This document shows, piece by piece, positions 1 to 13,057 of a stretch of DNA of 64,000 bases. Made by a program: the position numbers and the translations under genes. This stretch comes from Straminergon stramineum (taxonomy: Eukaryota > Streptophyta > Bryopsida > Hypnales > Calliergonaceae), in assembly GCA_963920665.1 (NCBI GenBank), contig OY987267.1, forward strand, positions 24,986,001 through 25,050,000. The letters are read 5' to 3'. Below the pieces are notes generated by a model that had not been told where the DNA came from, did not search any database, and was given only the letters and a program-made list of their open reading frames with translations. Numbering within the stretch: the stretch's first letter is position 1; every line of letters starts with the position of its first letter.

Positions 1-1285
1 TGTATCAATTATAAAATTTAGAGTCTCTTTAATTCTTGGGGACAAAAGATTAAGAAGAATTTTCTAAAACATGTTTTAAAGACTTTTATTGTTATGAAAA
101 TGATAAATATTTGCATTCCAAGTATTTACAATGTGCATAATGGGTTAGACAATCAAATGGCATTTTTTGCTATAATTTAGTCTTCATATTCCATCTTTAT
201 AATTTTTGAGAGGGAAGGGTGTCTTGAGGATGCTTTTAACTATAAAATACATTTAAATAAACCCTTCACAAAAGAATTCATAACATAAGTCTTTTATGGC
301 CTTGAAACTTCAACAATTTCAAAATAAATATGACTAGACATTCTTTTTTAACTTGTCAATATTTTCCCATTGATGTTTGTACTAGAATTTCCAATTTGCA
401 ATGCACTTTCAAGGTAGAGTTCACAAATATTAATTAAATATAAAAAAATGGATAAATTATGGAACCTCAAAAGAATTTGCATAATTTAATCAACTATCTA
501 CCAAATAAAATAAAATAAAATATTGTCAAGAATTATGTTTACCAAATGTTAACAAGGATATTTTACTCCTCAAGGAGACAACAAGTTTTGGATGGATGAT
601 GATATATTCAAATGAAAATTGTACATGGGAGATTTATAAAATGAAAGAAATACATTCAAATATATTGAAAGCAATTTTTGACTATTCTACAACAATGAGA
701 CTAGCTTGGTCACTCAAGCCTTCATGATATTTGCTCAAGGATAGAAAGAAAATTGAGTACTTGATTAAATGAAAATCTTGTATCTACATTATCCTCAAAT
801 CACAATTTATTTTGCCTCAAAGAATCAAGATCAACATTCCAAGGTCATAATTCTTCAGATGGCACTCAAAATGTAATCTTCTAGTACTATTTTAAATGCT
901 ATATAAACTTTGAAATTCATTATTACAATGGTGGTTCAAAACTTTTGGCTACAAAAAAATTTAGTATGTGCCACATTAATTATACTACCATACTAAATAC
1001 TAAATTAAGTGAAATGTATTTTATTTAGATTCTTTAGAATGTAAATTGCATATGTCTTTTTGAAGAAATGCAATTTAAATGCACTACAATTTAGGTTTTA
1101 AATATTTTCTTATCTTTGATAAACACATGGTTGACAACCAAAACTCTAAAATTCTTTTTAATCTTTAAAATTTTGGAAAATCACATTTTTCCACTTTAAA
1201 TAATTGTTCAATTGGAAATACCAACCTTGACCACTAGGTACACTAATCAAAGTGGAATTGCTTCCTATCCCTAAGTTAGTCTTAG
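1..1285. other. AT-rich intergenic DNA, nothing recognised
   Basis: Very AT-rich sequence with frequent stops in all frames and no terminal-repeat motif, long inverted repeat or coding-like stretch that I can see. It may contain older transposon remains too diverged to recognise by eye. Confidence 0.5.
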
Positions 1286-1289
1286 TTAG

Positions 1290-2242
1290 CCCCTAAAGGA
1301 CCAAGTGTCTATTCAATGAAGTTGGGTAGGGTCATATAAAATCAATTTTTCACAAATGTTATCAAAATTCTGAAACAAAATAAGAATATTTACTCCCATC
1401 GTGGAAATTTTTTTTTAAATCTTATTGATTGCCCAAATGAAAAATTATACTACCCAAAAAATATGGGCATTTTTGCCATCTCTTGCTAAATTCCTCCTCT
1501 ACTTCTAAATATTGCTATAAAGGTAAGTAATATGATATAGCATATATTAATTTTAAAACAAAAACTGCATTTAGTACAAAAATCTCTTTTGGACAAGAAG
1601 AGTCAAACTCTACTAACCTTGTTGGACAAGTTATAAGAAAAAAACATTTTCATATAACTTCAAAGTCCATTCTCTTGAAATCTATAACTTCAAATTTCTT
1701 TGACATTTTTCCACATATTCCAAATGTTTGTCTCTTAGTTTTTAACATTTGGATTAAAAAAACATATTCCTCACTACACAAGAAATCATCAATAAATGAC
1801 TAGTGTATTGCCACTTCACTTAACCTCCTTGCGTTGTAGGGTGATTTAGAGTAAGTTAGATTCCATATTTGCTTCTAAAATTTTCCGTGAGTGTATCCAA
1901 CAAGATTTAGAACTCAATGTTGGAGGGACACAAATCCATCAAGAACCAAATTTTTATTCCAAGAGCACTCGAAGTCTATTGATCATGTTTTTCATGGATG
2001 AAAAGAAGTTTTTTTTCTCACTTTAAACTTTATAATCTTTCAATCCACACACAAAAATGGGATGAATTTTTTTTTCAACACATTTTCATATTATTCAGAC
2101 ACATTTTCATATTATTCAGACACATTTTTATGTGGTTGAAGTTAAAATAAATAAATAAATAATTTCCAATTTTGGCAACGAAATGAATAATGGAAATTTT
2201 TGACATTTTTTCCTTGAAAAAACACACCCATTCCTTTAGGGG
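1290..2242. mobile_element. TTAA-class non-autonomous element (B2-like) with TTAG duplication
   Basis: The left end reads CCCCTAAAGGACCAAGTG and the right end CCTTTAGGGG, so the termini are inverted repeats. Both ends are flanked by the same four bases, TTAG (1286-1289 and 2243-2246), a perfect target-site duplication. The right-hand part resembles the reverse orientation of family B2 (compare 8395-8974), including a poly-T stretch followed by a TATAATCTTTCAATCC-like motif near 2033. The element is 953 bp, longer than the usual 570-bp B2. It has no open reading frame of note. Confidence 0.7.
2079..2128. repeat. 21-bp tandem repeat, about 2.3 copies
   Basis: A 21-base unit beginning CACATTTTCATATTATTC occurs at 2079-2099 and 2100-2120 without mismatch, followed by a partial third copy. 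It lies inside the TTAA-class element and looks like replication slippage. Confidence 0.8.
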
Positions 2243-2246
2243 TTAG

Positions 2247-3335
2247 CATGAGCATCACACTAGGAAATTCACGATGAAAATTACTTTGGCCTTCAAATAA
2301 TCTTTAAGTAGACCCTTCATTACACTTACCATAACTACTCTAGTCCATAACATTGTATAACTGAGCAAGGGGCCTTCCCGTGCTAAAAAGGTATTATATT
2401 TTACTAGATGTTTAGGAGGGCCTTATCAATGAATTCAAGGATTGGGGTGAGCTGAGGAGCCATCAATAAGACATTTTTGTTCACTGCAGGGGGCCTTTTC
2501 TTTTTTCTTTTTCTTTTTTTTTGAAACAAATGGAAATGCATTGCATAGGAGCCCTTTTCAAAGATACAAAAGGGACCCTTACCTGATTGTATTCAATGTA
2601 ACTTAGACATGAATAAGTAAACAAAATATATACTGCCTTGGAAGAACAACTGCCCGTGAAGTTCACTTCAGTTCAGTTGGTGTGTGTGAAAATCATGGGC
2701 ATTACAAATATCTATGGATTTTCCTTGATGTCCACGTGTCCCCCATTGAGGCTCCTTGAGGCTCCCGAGTAGGCACTTGGAAGTAAAACTTTTTGTCATG
2801 ATCAAAACGTGCAGTATCCCTCAGAAAGGGTTGGCATGGTTTTCTTGCCTCTAAGATATCATATCTTGTCACATGATGTTCCTACTTCCTACTGAAAGAC
2901 CGAATGGGCATTTTACCTTACCTTCAAGTAGGCTGAAGAATATTCTTAAACTCATTTGTTAGACTAAATGGTCAACACGCACAGAAAGGGCAAAAAAGAA
3001 AATAAATATCCATTTCAGAATGACTGTACACTGAGTGTCCATGTCTGTCACCATGACAAATCAAATATCTGAAACTCACGATTTAACTAAGGTAAAGTAT
3101 GGCCCATTTGTGCTACTAGAGAGGGTGCTGCACTAACTAAAGGTGGGTGCACCTATTTTCTAACATTTTAATTCTTTAACCCTGTAAAGATGCAGCCCCC
3201 ATGACCAAGGTAGTCATCAAAATTCTCCAATTAATTGGACAAATAGGTGCATTCTCTTTTTCTACAGTCAATAGTGAAGTCATCCATCAGACCATTCTGG
3301 TTGGCAGCGCCCTTACAAGGTTAATTCCTTACATG
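2247..3335. other. Intergenic, no gene seen
   Basis: Mixed-composition spacer. It includes a CT-rich tract near 2495-2522 and a short duplicated GGCTCCTTGA segment near 2750. Open frames are short and have no recognisable protein features. The 62-codon frame from 3201 runs into the palindromic element that starts at 3338 and is almost certainly fortuitous. Confidence 0.5.
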
Positions 3336-3337
3336 TA

Positions 3338-4112
3338 CAGTGACTCCCAAAAGTTGTTGGCCACCCTAAAAATCGCTCTCAAAAATTGAGAAATTGGAAT
3401 TATGAAATGAAATTTGGACATGTTGTACAAAAGGAAATCTACCCTCATACATAATTTCATTTAAAATGGACTATAACTAGACAATTTATTATTTGCATAA
3501 ATTTTCGATGGAATTTTTTTTTTGTGAGAAATCAAAATGTCCCATTTCTTTTTATAGGAAGAATGTACATCTTGACTAGATTCACATGTTACAAGTTTCA
3601 TAAATTTTGGATTTTTATTGATTGAGATTTAGTTGATTGAAATTTGACCTCAAAATTTTGTTTTTTTAATTTTTCATTCCATAAATTACAAAAAAATAAA
3701 AATAAAAAATTCCAAATAACAGAAAATGATTATATGTATAAAAAACATATTTTTTTGTAATTTATAGAGTGAAAAATTTAAAAAACAAAATTTTGAGGTC
3801 AAATTTCAATCAACTAAATCTCAATCAATAAAAATCCAAAATTTATGAAACTTGTAACATGTGAATCTAGTCAAGATGTACATTCTTCCTATAAAAAGAA
3901 ATGGGACATTTTGATTTCTCACAAAAAAAAAATTTCCATCAAAAATTTATGCAAATAATAAATTGTCTAGTTATAGTCCATTTTAAGTGAAATTACATAT
4001 GAAGGTAGAATTCCTTTTGTACAACAATATGTCCAAATTTCACTTTATAATTCCAATTTCTCAATTTTTGAGAGTAATTTTTAGGGTGGCCAACAACTTT
4101 TGGGAGTCACTG
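3338..4112. mobile_element. Palindromic (foldback) Tc1/mariner-like MITE
   Basis: The ends are CAGTGACTCCCAAAAG and its reverse complement, each next to a TA dinucleotide (3336-3337 and 4113-4114). A CAGT(G)-type end with TA duplication is the hallmark of Tc1/mariner elements. Almost the whole 775 bp is one inverted repeat: arms of about 360 bp match base for base with few differences around an AT-rich loop near 3700-3740. There is no transposase frame, so it is non-autonomous. A transcript across it would fold into a very long hairpin. Confidence 0.88.
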
Positions 4113-4114
4113 TA

Positions 4115-4661
4115 ATATGAATCAAAGTGTTGATTTTTAGAAGATATTTGTCAAATATTGTAAGTACTCTTTGAAGATTCTTTAAAGATGGCATGAAATT
4201 TCTAAGAAGTGAAAAAAAATCTATATTTCATGATAGGCACAAAGCTTGGCTTTATTTATAAAATTTCAAGAAAGTCAGAATCCCCTTTGCGGATGTCCTA
4301 AATACAATCATGGATTGCCACATACTTAGCATGGGCAATTTCATAAGTTATACTCATAGCTTGAGCAAGCAAAATTTGTAGAGATTGGAAACTCCTATTC
4401 CTTAGTCTTCAATTAACTTTGAGTTAGACCTTCTCTCACTTAGGAGACAATACTCCCTTTGTAGTGGTCCCAAATTGTTTATTGACAAAAGGTCCATACA
4501 TACAAAAATTGAATGCCCTTTGTCAAATTCCATTTTGATTTTGAAGTTTGTATTTTTCTTCAATTTTGATAAAGAAATTGAAGATTTACAAGTTTTGATT
4601 CTATTCCATTTCAAAAAAATCATTTTTTTAATGTATTTGCAAGCACTATGTTGGAAAAAAA
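4115..4661. other. AT-rich spacer
   Basis: AT-rich DNA between the palindromic element and a family A copy. Two overlapping short open frames on opposite strands (4402-4669) follow from base composition. No gene or repeat terminus is recognised. Confidence 0.45.
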
Positions 4662-5205
4662 ATCTCTAGATTCATCTCCAAAATTGATGATTTTAAAAAA
4701 AAATCATTATAAAGTGCTATTTGGAATCATATTTTGGAATTGGTATAGAAATAAAAGTTGTAAATTTTGATATGTAGATTCCATCTATATGATTAGATTC
4801 ACCAATGTTATTACCAATATTTTTCTATAAATTTTGAAAGAGAAATTCCAAAATTCCTTCAAAATTCAATTACAAGAAAAATATTATCTTTTTTTTAAGT
4901 AAAATTTGTTGTAATGTATTTGAAATGAGGTTCTCTCCACATGGTGATTTTTAAAAAATTTTGTGTTCTTCCTATCTATGACCTCATTTTGGCAAATCCA
5001 ATTTTGAACACTTGACATACTTGCACATTGATAATTTTAGAAAAATATGTACTCTAGTAACACCAAATCCAACCCTTAGATAGGACAACAACTTGATAAC
5101 ATATGTCCACAAATTAGAATAACTTTCATCCAAGTAGTTAGGAGGATGAAACTTAAGATTCAATCTGTTCATCGTCCAAAAAATGGACGACGGAGCATTT
5201 AGGGG
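4662..5205 (+). mobile_element. TTAA-class element, family A copy 1 (left end lost)
   Basis: It matches the family A copies at 17335-17904 and, in reverse, 17950-18523 and 61038-61936, beginning at the CTCTAGATTCATCTCC segment. The right end reads GGAGCATTTAGGGG followed by TTAA (5206-5209). The matching left terminus is replaced by unrelated AT-rich sequence. A 62-codon minus-strand frame inside it is a by-product of the repeat. Confidence 0.75.
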
Positions 5206-5209
5206 TTAA

Positions 5210-6005
5210 ATACATTAGTTTCTTGCCTAGTGGGCAACTATGGCTTAGCCAATCGTTTGAGGGTTATAGGGTCTCAACCTCTTATAAAATGCTTAGGACA
5301 ATCATCCATTGACAACCACAAATTAAACTTTCACCCAAATGCATTTGAAATTCTATCATAGCATAATTCAATAAAATAATAGTAGGATCTTGTTCATAAA
5401 GGACCAAGGGTGATTCAAATTTTCAAATAATGAAGATGTATTGTAAAATAAAACTTAGTACAATTATTTCATGATTCTTTTTACATAGAAGTTTTATAGT
5501 TTTATCCATAGATCATATCTACACAATTAGATTTACTACTTCATTAACCAATAATTTTAAATAAAACTTGAAACCAAAAAATCCTCTCAATTCAAATGCT
5601 GCATTTTAATTATGTTAATTATTTTTAAAATGAATTTATCAATTTCTTCAAGTGGTTTTCAAGGGTCATTTTTTAAACCACAAAAGTTATTTTTTGTGTT
5701 ATTTGAACTACAAAATATTTATAATAAAAAAAATTGAAAATTGGTATTGTACAAATTGAAGAGAAGTAAGACAAGACATTTAGATGGGTGAAAAAAATCA
5801 AGACTTCTAGTACTTGGGACGTGTTTACATTTATTTGTTGTTCAAAAATTTAAAAGTCTTGATCTTTGTGGATTAAAGAGGATTCAATAGCACATGACTC
5901 TACTAGCTAAAGCTCATCATGATTCAACTATAGAACCTCAAAATAGTTACAATCAAAATTGACCAAAATTATCAATAGAAATTATCTAAACTAGATCAAC
6001 AATTG
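5210..6005. other. AT-rich spacer with a possible element start
   Basis: No gene is seen. Near 5394 the sequence TCATAAAGGACCAAGGG resembles the left end of the CCCCTAAAGGACCAAGG elements, but I found no clear partner end, so only a decayed remnant is suggested. Confidence 0.35.
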
Positions 6006-6009
6006 TTAA

Positions 6010-6957
6010 TGTCTAAAGGCTCACAACTATGTTTCACCAAAAAATACTTCAAAACTACCATTTCTTATACAAAGAGCTATGTTGAAGAAAACCACTTTTT
6101 CCATAGTCAACATATCGGATCTTTGCATCAAATTTGTATGAGAATATGTAGAAAAAATTAAAGAACTTTGATCATTTAGGCTCTAAGATATTTCTATTCA
6201 AAGTAAAAAGAAATGACTTTTTTGTACCTTGCTTAGTAGGTTTTCACACTTCAAATCCACTTCACTTTACAAAGATTTGTGCTTGAACCTTTGTGGTGGG
6301 GAATTGAGTTGGACATCTTGGACAAAAATTCAAAGTTTTTTCCCCATTCTTAAAAACATTGTTAAGTTGAAGTGGGTGCAAGATGGACCGAAGGGAAAAT
6401 TAAATTGTTAATAGTTCTTAAATGGAACTATTACATTTCAATCCTAACAATGAGATTCTATAATAAGTTATCTATACACTATGAGCTTTGTATTTTTGAA
6501 AAATTATAAAAATTGAGTTTGGAAGTGAATTATAAATAATATTTTTTCACAAAGATTGATTGTCTGCAAAACAAAATTCTTTATAACTTTCACAACACTA
6601 ATCCAAATGGATGAACTAAATCTTTGACTTGGACATAAATATGCTATTAGAGCGGGGGAACTAAGATTTTTTTGTATTTTCTTTTGCTACTTAAAGTCAA
6701 GTATTTTGTACATAGGAGGACAATTTTTTCCCCAAGCACCAAATGAAATAAAAATTATATTCCCCAAAGACTAGTACATTCTCCAAAGTCTTGTATATTA
6801 CCTTGATTCACAATAAATTAAAAAAAATTGCATTAAATTTTGACATCAAAGGAACCCACCCAAAATCCTAAAAAATCAAGTTCAACACTTTGAACATATA
6901 GGAGATAAATTCAATATTTTTTGCAAAGGATTGCCAAAAAAACATTCATCTTGGGGG
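6010..6957 (+). mobile_element. TTAA-class element, family B1 (diverged)
   Basis: It starts after TTAA (6006-6009) with TGTCTAAAGGCTC. It then follows the family B1 order seen at 44840-45762: a CTATGTTTCACCAAAAA block, a CTACCATTTCT block, and so on to a GCCAAAAAAACAT block and a G-rich right end near 6957. The copy is about 948 bp, the normal B1 size, but strongly diverged. A 60-codon frame inside it is not conserved. Confidence 0.6.
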
Positions 6958-7639
6958 GATGATACCATTGGAATGTTAGTGTCAAAGAAGGAAAACTGAC
7001 CTTTGAAAGACTAGCTCCACAACCACACAATAGTCAAATTCAATTTAGTCTAGCAAATAGAAGGCGTCTCGCTTGTTAGGTATCAGAAAACTTCTTGATG
7101 GCATTTCTGAGGTATACAATTTATTAAAATGACATTTTATTGTGGTATTATGTTTAATATTGGATGATGTAATTACAAATGTACAATCAATGGTAAAGTT
7201 GACTTGTCTTCCCACTTTCACATTGTGTTTCATTTTGACCTCTTATAAAGGAATACAATTTAAAACTCAATGGAATACATACTATTTCATTTGACCATTT
7301 GTAAATTCTAATTCCAATATCAACCAAGTAAAATGTTTCTAGTGTACAATAAAGATATGCAATACATATAAATAGCTTCTTTCCTACTTTTGTTTCCTAA
7401 ATGTTCAATGCCTTAAAATGTTTTTCTTAGAAATTTGAATAGGCTCATATAATGTCAAATTTTATTGTAAATTTTTTAGCCTTTTTTTGAAGATAAGTCA
7501 AAGAACACAATAGCTTTGGGGAATATAATTATTGTGTGAAGTTGTACTAGTGAAAAAAATGAGTGCCCTCGTTAGCATTAAATGCTTGCCTTGTAAGCGA
7601 TAGAAAACTCTATGTTATATTCAAAATTTAATCCTAATT

Positions 7640-8042
7640 TTGGTCCCTAGAATATATATACGTCTACATAGAAAGTTTTGATTCATGCCATTTGGAATAG
7701 TAATGTGAAATTTATGAAGGGTCTTGTCTTTTGAGAAATTAAGGCGTTTTCATGAAAATGCAACAAGTGGGATTTGTTTCTAAACCCAATTTCACAATTT
7801 TTCAAAACTAGCAAGTCCCAAGGATGTGGATTACTTGTTGTTTTCACTTTGAACACTAATATCTTGCAATCTACATGGTCAAAGTTTATGAAAAAAATTC
7901 CACTCATTGTCATCAAAAGTTAACACAATATCTTATGATTGGATATCCCCAAAAAATAGTTTTATTTCATAATGTCTCTTTGCATTAGAAATGGGAGTTT
8001 TGAAGTGGATTTTGGTGAAACATAGTCATCAACCTTTAGGAG
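7640..8042 (-). mobile_element. Family B1 remnant, reverse orientation
   Basis: The sequence reads as the reverse complement of B1 near its start: a CTTGCAATCTACATGG block, a GAAATGGGAGTTTTGAAGTG block, then GGTGAAACATAGTCATC and the terminus CCTTTAGGAG at 8042. The far end of the element cannot be traced beyond about 7640. Confidence 0.55.
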
Positions 8043-8394
8043 TTTAAGGGTGATTGATCCAACATACATCTCTTTTTTCACAAAACTTAGTTTCAACATC
8101 TCTTGGGTACATTGATTTGTCTTATCACTTCATGTGACACTAATATTTTCCAAAGTCAAACTATTTGTCAAATAATTAAATTAATTATGAATGTTGAAAT
8201 CTTAATACATTATACTAATTTCCCCAAAAAAATTAAATTTTGTCCCAACACTAATTTTCTAGGCAATGCTAATCCCAACACCACCAATAAGGTAAATCAA
8301 CCCATTTCTGTCTATTGCCTAATTCTGTTATCCTACTTACTTTTGGGCCCAATTCTATCCAACCCATTCATCTTCTAACAAATCATTGCATTAC

Positions 8395-8974
8395 CCCCTA
8401 AAGGATTGAATGACCATTGAATGCATGCAAGTGATCTTGGGTACTAGGTGTATATGAAGTCATTTTCTCATGAATGTTCTTCAAATTTTGACACAAGGTG
8501 TGAATATGTCCCCCTAAGTGGGAAAAAAAAATTCTACGATTAGGTGCCTGAATCAAAAGTCATGCTACCCTAAATTTTTTAGGTAGCTTGGGCAACTTTG
8601 GGCAAGATGTGCAAAACACTTGCTCTACTTCTGAAATTTGGCAGGTATGTAACTTACATGATACAAGATGCAAATGTAAAAAAAAAATAACCATGTGTAG
8701 TGTAAAAATCTCACTCTAGGAGTTAAAGTCTGATGGCCTTGTGGGGCAAGGGTGAAAAAAACATTTTTTCTCCTAACTTCAAATGTTATAATCTTTGAAT
8801 CTGTGTTGTCAAAGTTTCTGAAATTTTTTCCACACATTCCTATATTACTCTAATAAAAAAATTGACGGTTGAATTTTGAAAAAAAACTTCTTTTTTTTTC
8901 ATTTTTTTCTTGGTACTCTAAAAGTGGCATTTTTTCACAATTTGTGCCTAAAATATACCTTAGTCTTTACGGGG
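8395..8974 (-). mobile_element. TTAA-class element, family B2 (reverse)
   Basis: The left end is CCCCTAAAGGATTG and the right end CTTTACGGGG, flanked by TTAC (8391-8394) and TTAA (8975-8978). These probably derive from one TTAA duplication with a single change. The interior is the reverse complement of the B2 copies at 13058 and 18996. Length is 580 bp, close to both. No protein frame is supported. Confidence 0.75.
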
Positions 8975-9024
8975 TTAATGCCAACAAGGGATAGCATGTT
9001 GATTTGTTAACAGTGAACACTTAA

Positions 9025-9373
9025 CCCATAAATGTTGACACAAAGTTGAGTGTTTGATGGATGATAGAATATCTTTTTGTGTGGGACAAAAGTACAACTA
9101 TTCATCCTTGGAAGTTTATGTAGAAAGGAAAGATCTTCTACAGTAGTTTGACTTCCAATGAATGCTTTTGGATCTTCTTCTTCTTTGAACCAAACGGACA
9201 ATTTCCATTGATAAAGGAAAATAGTATATCGAACCAAGAGCATGAGGCTCCGGCAAAAATATTTATCTTTTTTTATCTTCTTTTTTTTTTTTGCTTTTGA
9301 ATCTTTGTAAATCGATGATTCCCACGGTATCAAAATGAATGATTTTCATGGTCACCGGTCCATCCTTTGAGGG
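9025..9373. mobile_element. Small TTAA-flanked element
   Basis: TTAA occurs at 9021-9024 and 9374-9377. The enclosed 349 bp begins CCCATAAATG and ends CATCCTTTGAGGG, so both ends resemble the CCCCTAAAGG termini. A 108-codon minus-strand frame covers most of it, but it contains a run of lysines from a homopolymer and resembles no family I know. I treat it as chance. Confidence 0.5.
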
Positions 9374-9949
9374 TTAAGTACTATTGAATACATAGGAGAG
9401 CAGTTATGGGTTGCCTACAGAATGTTCATGACTCCACTTTGTAAGCAGTTTTGTAATTTCAAAGCAGACCACTTCAAAAATTCACAAAAATTATAATTTT
9501 AATTGAAACATTATAATTCCACTTGGGTTTGATTCCTGAGACAAACACATACCTCTGGAAAACATGTGCCCCTCTTGGAGTTGGTCCCAAGATATTCAGA
9601 TTGCTAATCCCTGTGCTAATAGGCTCGTCCACTTTAGGACAAATCAATGAAGTTTGGTGGCTCCTAGCCAGTCCTTGCAAAGACTGGGCCCTACTGTAGA
9701 GAATGGCTGGTCATTGGGAGCCCCTGTACTGTACAGTACAGTACAATTCCAGGCAGGCCAATTTGAAGCCTCAAGTTTTCTCTCCAGTTATAAATTTAAT
9801 GTAACTTACAACGGCCAAGCTTTGGCTGCTGGGCATCTTTTGCATGTTTGTCTGTGTGGAATGCCATGCTTCAGCCATGCTGGAGTTTGTTTGAAATGCA
9901 AGTGGAAATCGTACGTATCTCACAAGCCCATAGAAAAAGTAGGAGTTAG

Positions 9950-10260
9950 TGTTCACCATTGACCACATAGGAGCTCTAAGTCTCAAGCAGTTGCCAGATT
10001 CCAAGCATGGGAAGCACAAAGAAATCAGAAGGTGGGCACCCCCACACTGCCACTTTTTGCTACTGTGCCTAGTTACTAATAATTGGACAGTCATATTTTG
10101 GGGTTTGGCAAGTGAAAAGGGGTTCCATCGTATCAATGAATGTGACATTCAGATGCTCTATGCAAAGGTTAGGAAGGTTCACAGTTTTGCTGGGTAGATA
10201 TTCTGGAATATGTACATATTGATTTTGGAGATGTACACAGAATGTTGATGATGGTTTTAG
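9950..10260. repeat. Dispersed repeat F, copy 1
   Basis: A GC-richer block with a run of C inside a GGTGGGCACCCCCACAC segment, a CTTTTTGCTACTGTG segment, and ATTGATTTTGGAGATGTA near 10218. The same ordered segments appear at 55640-55810 (GGGTACCCCCCCAAATCACC, TTTTGCTACC, then ATTGATTTTGGAGATGTAG). The two are diverged copies of something I cannot name. Overlapping open frames on both strands are short and unlike known proteins. Confidence 0.45.
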
Positions 10261-11248
10261 GCAGGGTGTGATTTTTGGGTGGAGTACCCACCTTCCTTAC
10301 ACCATAAAAGAAGGAACTGGAGAAAGAATATCAATGATTCATCTTGAAACTATCTTGAGATTTGGTATACGAGAATATGACAAGACCAAAGCAGAAGAAG
10401 TTACTGTAGAAGCAGCGTACTGAAGTCAAGGTCTTCATAGGATTCTTCTTCGAAAGGAATTGCCCAAGCACCTGCCTGCCCAGCATTGTAAGAGTCCGGG
10501 TATGTAATACAGAAGCAAAAAAAATGCAGGCTCCCCAATGCTATAATTTTCACTCCAAAAATTGCTCATGTGCTATTAACTATGATGATCTACCGGAGGC
10601 ATGTAGGGGATCATTCATTGGTGGTTATGAAAAGTTGATTGCCCTACCCAACCCTAATTTTAATCTAAGATAGGTTGTTGTGAAGCCAACTGAGACCCAA
10701 CGATTTCTTATTTTCGGTGTGTCCCCCAAATAAGAGATTTTGAACAATTTTAGGGCAATTCCACCACTTCAATGTGAAAAGGAACATGAAATGGTTTTCA
10801 CAAAGTAAAGTTGTGCGACAATTGCACTAGCGTCTATGCTTTTTTCGAAGCAGTCACAATGCAATCTTCGCTTCATCCCTTAGCAACATCTTATCCAACT
10901 TGTTTTACATCATCAAAGACGTTATGAAAGAGAATGATTCCTCCATAGTCAAAGCTTTGTGTCATTATGTGACCTCTAGTGTGGTCTTAGAAGACCTCAA
11001 CAATAGTGTGGGCAAAGCATTGTAGCGTTGCCAAAGAAAATTGGAAAGCCATTGTGGTGAAGTAGTGGAGCTCTAAAACTGTTGTGTTTCCACTACTATT
11101 GTGGTCACATAACACTTGAAATTTTTGGTAGAGTTGTTCTTACATTTTCATTCTTCAATGACCTGTGCTCATAAATTTTGATGGAATTTTGTTGCGATTG
11201 ATTTAACAACAATTGACCCTACCCTCATTGGCTATTGCCTATACTCCC
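10261..11248. other. Intergenic, no supported gene
   Basis: Mixed sequence. A 29-codon frame beginning with ATG near 10338 has coding-like composition (ending KTKAEEVTVEAAY), but nothing supports it on either side. The rest carries no repeat terminus or domain that I recognise. Confidence 0.4.
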
Positions 11249-11252
11249 ATAA

Positions 11253-12163
11253 TCCCTAAAATCCCAAGGCTCTTTTTTCATCAAAACCATGGGAAACTAC
11301 CATTTCTATTGCAAAGAGCAAAAAAATTTACAATTTTTTTTGCATATTTAATTGTTACAGAATGCACTTGACTATCATATGAATGTGGGGAAGAAATTTC
11401 AAAATTTTTTACCACGCAAATTGCAAGATATTTGCATATATAGTGAAGAAAGTGTTTTTTTCAAGTATGTTTCTTGACTAGATTATTTAACTTTGAATCT
11501 TTTTACTTTATAATAATTTGCACAAAACACTTTGATTTATAAAAAATTGATGTTGAAGATTTAGTTGGAAGTATAGAACAATAAATTCAAAAACAACAAC
11601 ATGATTTTCTTTCTTTAAAAATTGTTGAGTAGAAGTTGGTATGAGATTGAAGGAAAAACCAAATTGTCAGTAGCTCTAAGATGGAATTGAAAGACACAAA
11701 TTCCAATGGTGAGATTTTTTTAGCTTGCAGACTCAACCTCGTGGAACTTTTGATTTTTTGAAATTTGTGAAAGTTGAGTTCACAACTCAATCCAATAAGT
11801 TATTTGATCAAGAATTGTTTTTTGATTGCCTACTAAACAAGAAGCTCCATAACTTTCACATTACAACTTCAAGTGTAATTAATTAAATATTTCCATGTGT
11901 ACAAAAATATAATATATGAGAAAATAATTCAAATTTATTTCAAATTTTTGTGGATTCTTTTGTGCCTTTTTTGCTACATTTTGAGCTTATCGTGGCATAA
12001 CTTTTGCTTCTAGGCTCGGATAGAAATAAAAATTGCATTCTTCGGAAGCTAAAGGAATTTTCTCTCTTAAATAAAAGTTTCAAAAAATCACATCAGAATA
12101 TGAGGTTGCATGAGCCTTTCCAAAGTCAATCTTATCTTTGTAGGGACAATAAGACTTCAGGGG
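11253..12163 (+). mobile_element. TTAA-class element, family B1 (diverged)
   Basis: It starts TCCCTAAAATCCCAAGG and ends CTTCAGGGG, with ATAA (11249-11252) on the left and TCAA (12164-12167) on the right. The order of internal blocks matches B1 at 44840-45762, including ACCACGCAAATTGCAAGATA (compare ACCGTGTAGATTGCAAGATA). Length is 911 bp. It is an old, mutated copy without coding capacity. Confidence 0.6.
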
Positions 12164-12167
12164 TCAA

Positions 12168-13053
12168 TGAGGGCCCCTATCACCATGTAACTATGAACTC
12201 AAACTCAATATCTTTTACTCCTATATGTTCTATTTCACAAATATATATTCTTCAAAGGACATCATTTTATTATATTTTTTCAATGATGGAATTGCATTAT
12301 TTCCATAGGTTATAAATTTTGATATTTCTAATGAAGGTTTAAAGTTATTGTGATTTTGAAGAAAAGGTATGGAGAAAATCATATCAAATACTCCATATAA
12401 ATTTAAATTAAAAAATTAAAAAAATTTCACCTCACATGTATACTCTAGTAGAAAAAGTCATTGTATAAACCAGATTTCCATGTCATCCTATAATATCCCC
12501 TTTAAGCTTGTGAGATACCTCAAGATTTGATGATTTCAAATCTTCACTATAAAATAGCCTTTGATAAACAAATTTAGTACCAATGTTTGAATACATTTTG
12601 CCTATCAATAACCATAAGTTATATCTATGGACACATAAGAGTTAATTACAAATTAACTTACAAAATGATGAAAGTGAGTTTACCAAAAATATTGATGAAC
12701 AACAATAGGAAAAAGTTCTTGTTCCATAAAATGATAAAAAAATTAGTTTGACTTTATATTATTCATTTAATAATTCAAATAGAAACTTTACATAAATGAA
12801 GGTATTTATAATAAGAAAAAAAAATCATCTTTGAATGTTAAAATTGTCAATTCACAAGGTGTCCTTTGCAAGTTGTATAGACACATGTATCTTATTAGAA
12901 ATCTCAAGAAAATCTAAATTTATAATGATTTGTAACAACTAAGTAGTAATGGAAGCTACTAGGTTTCGTGATACAATTTCCGATATTTTGATTTTGTTTT
13001 GAATTTAATGCCAAATTCTTAGAAATGAAATTTTAAATTATTGACTCTTCTTT
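12168..13053. other. AT-rich intergenic DNA
   Basis: Nothing recognisable apart from low-complexity AT stretches. Confidence 0.5.
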
Positions 13054-13057
13054 TTAA

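Noticed and set aside
10338..10430. 29-codon frame ending KTKAEEVTVEAAY
   Set aside because: Coding-like composition, but too short, with no splice context and no recognised family.
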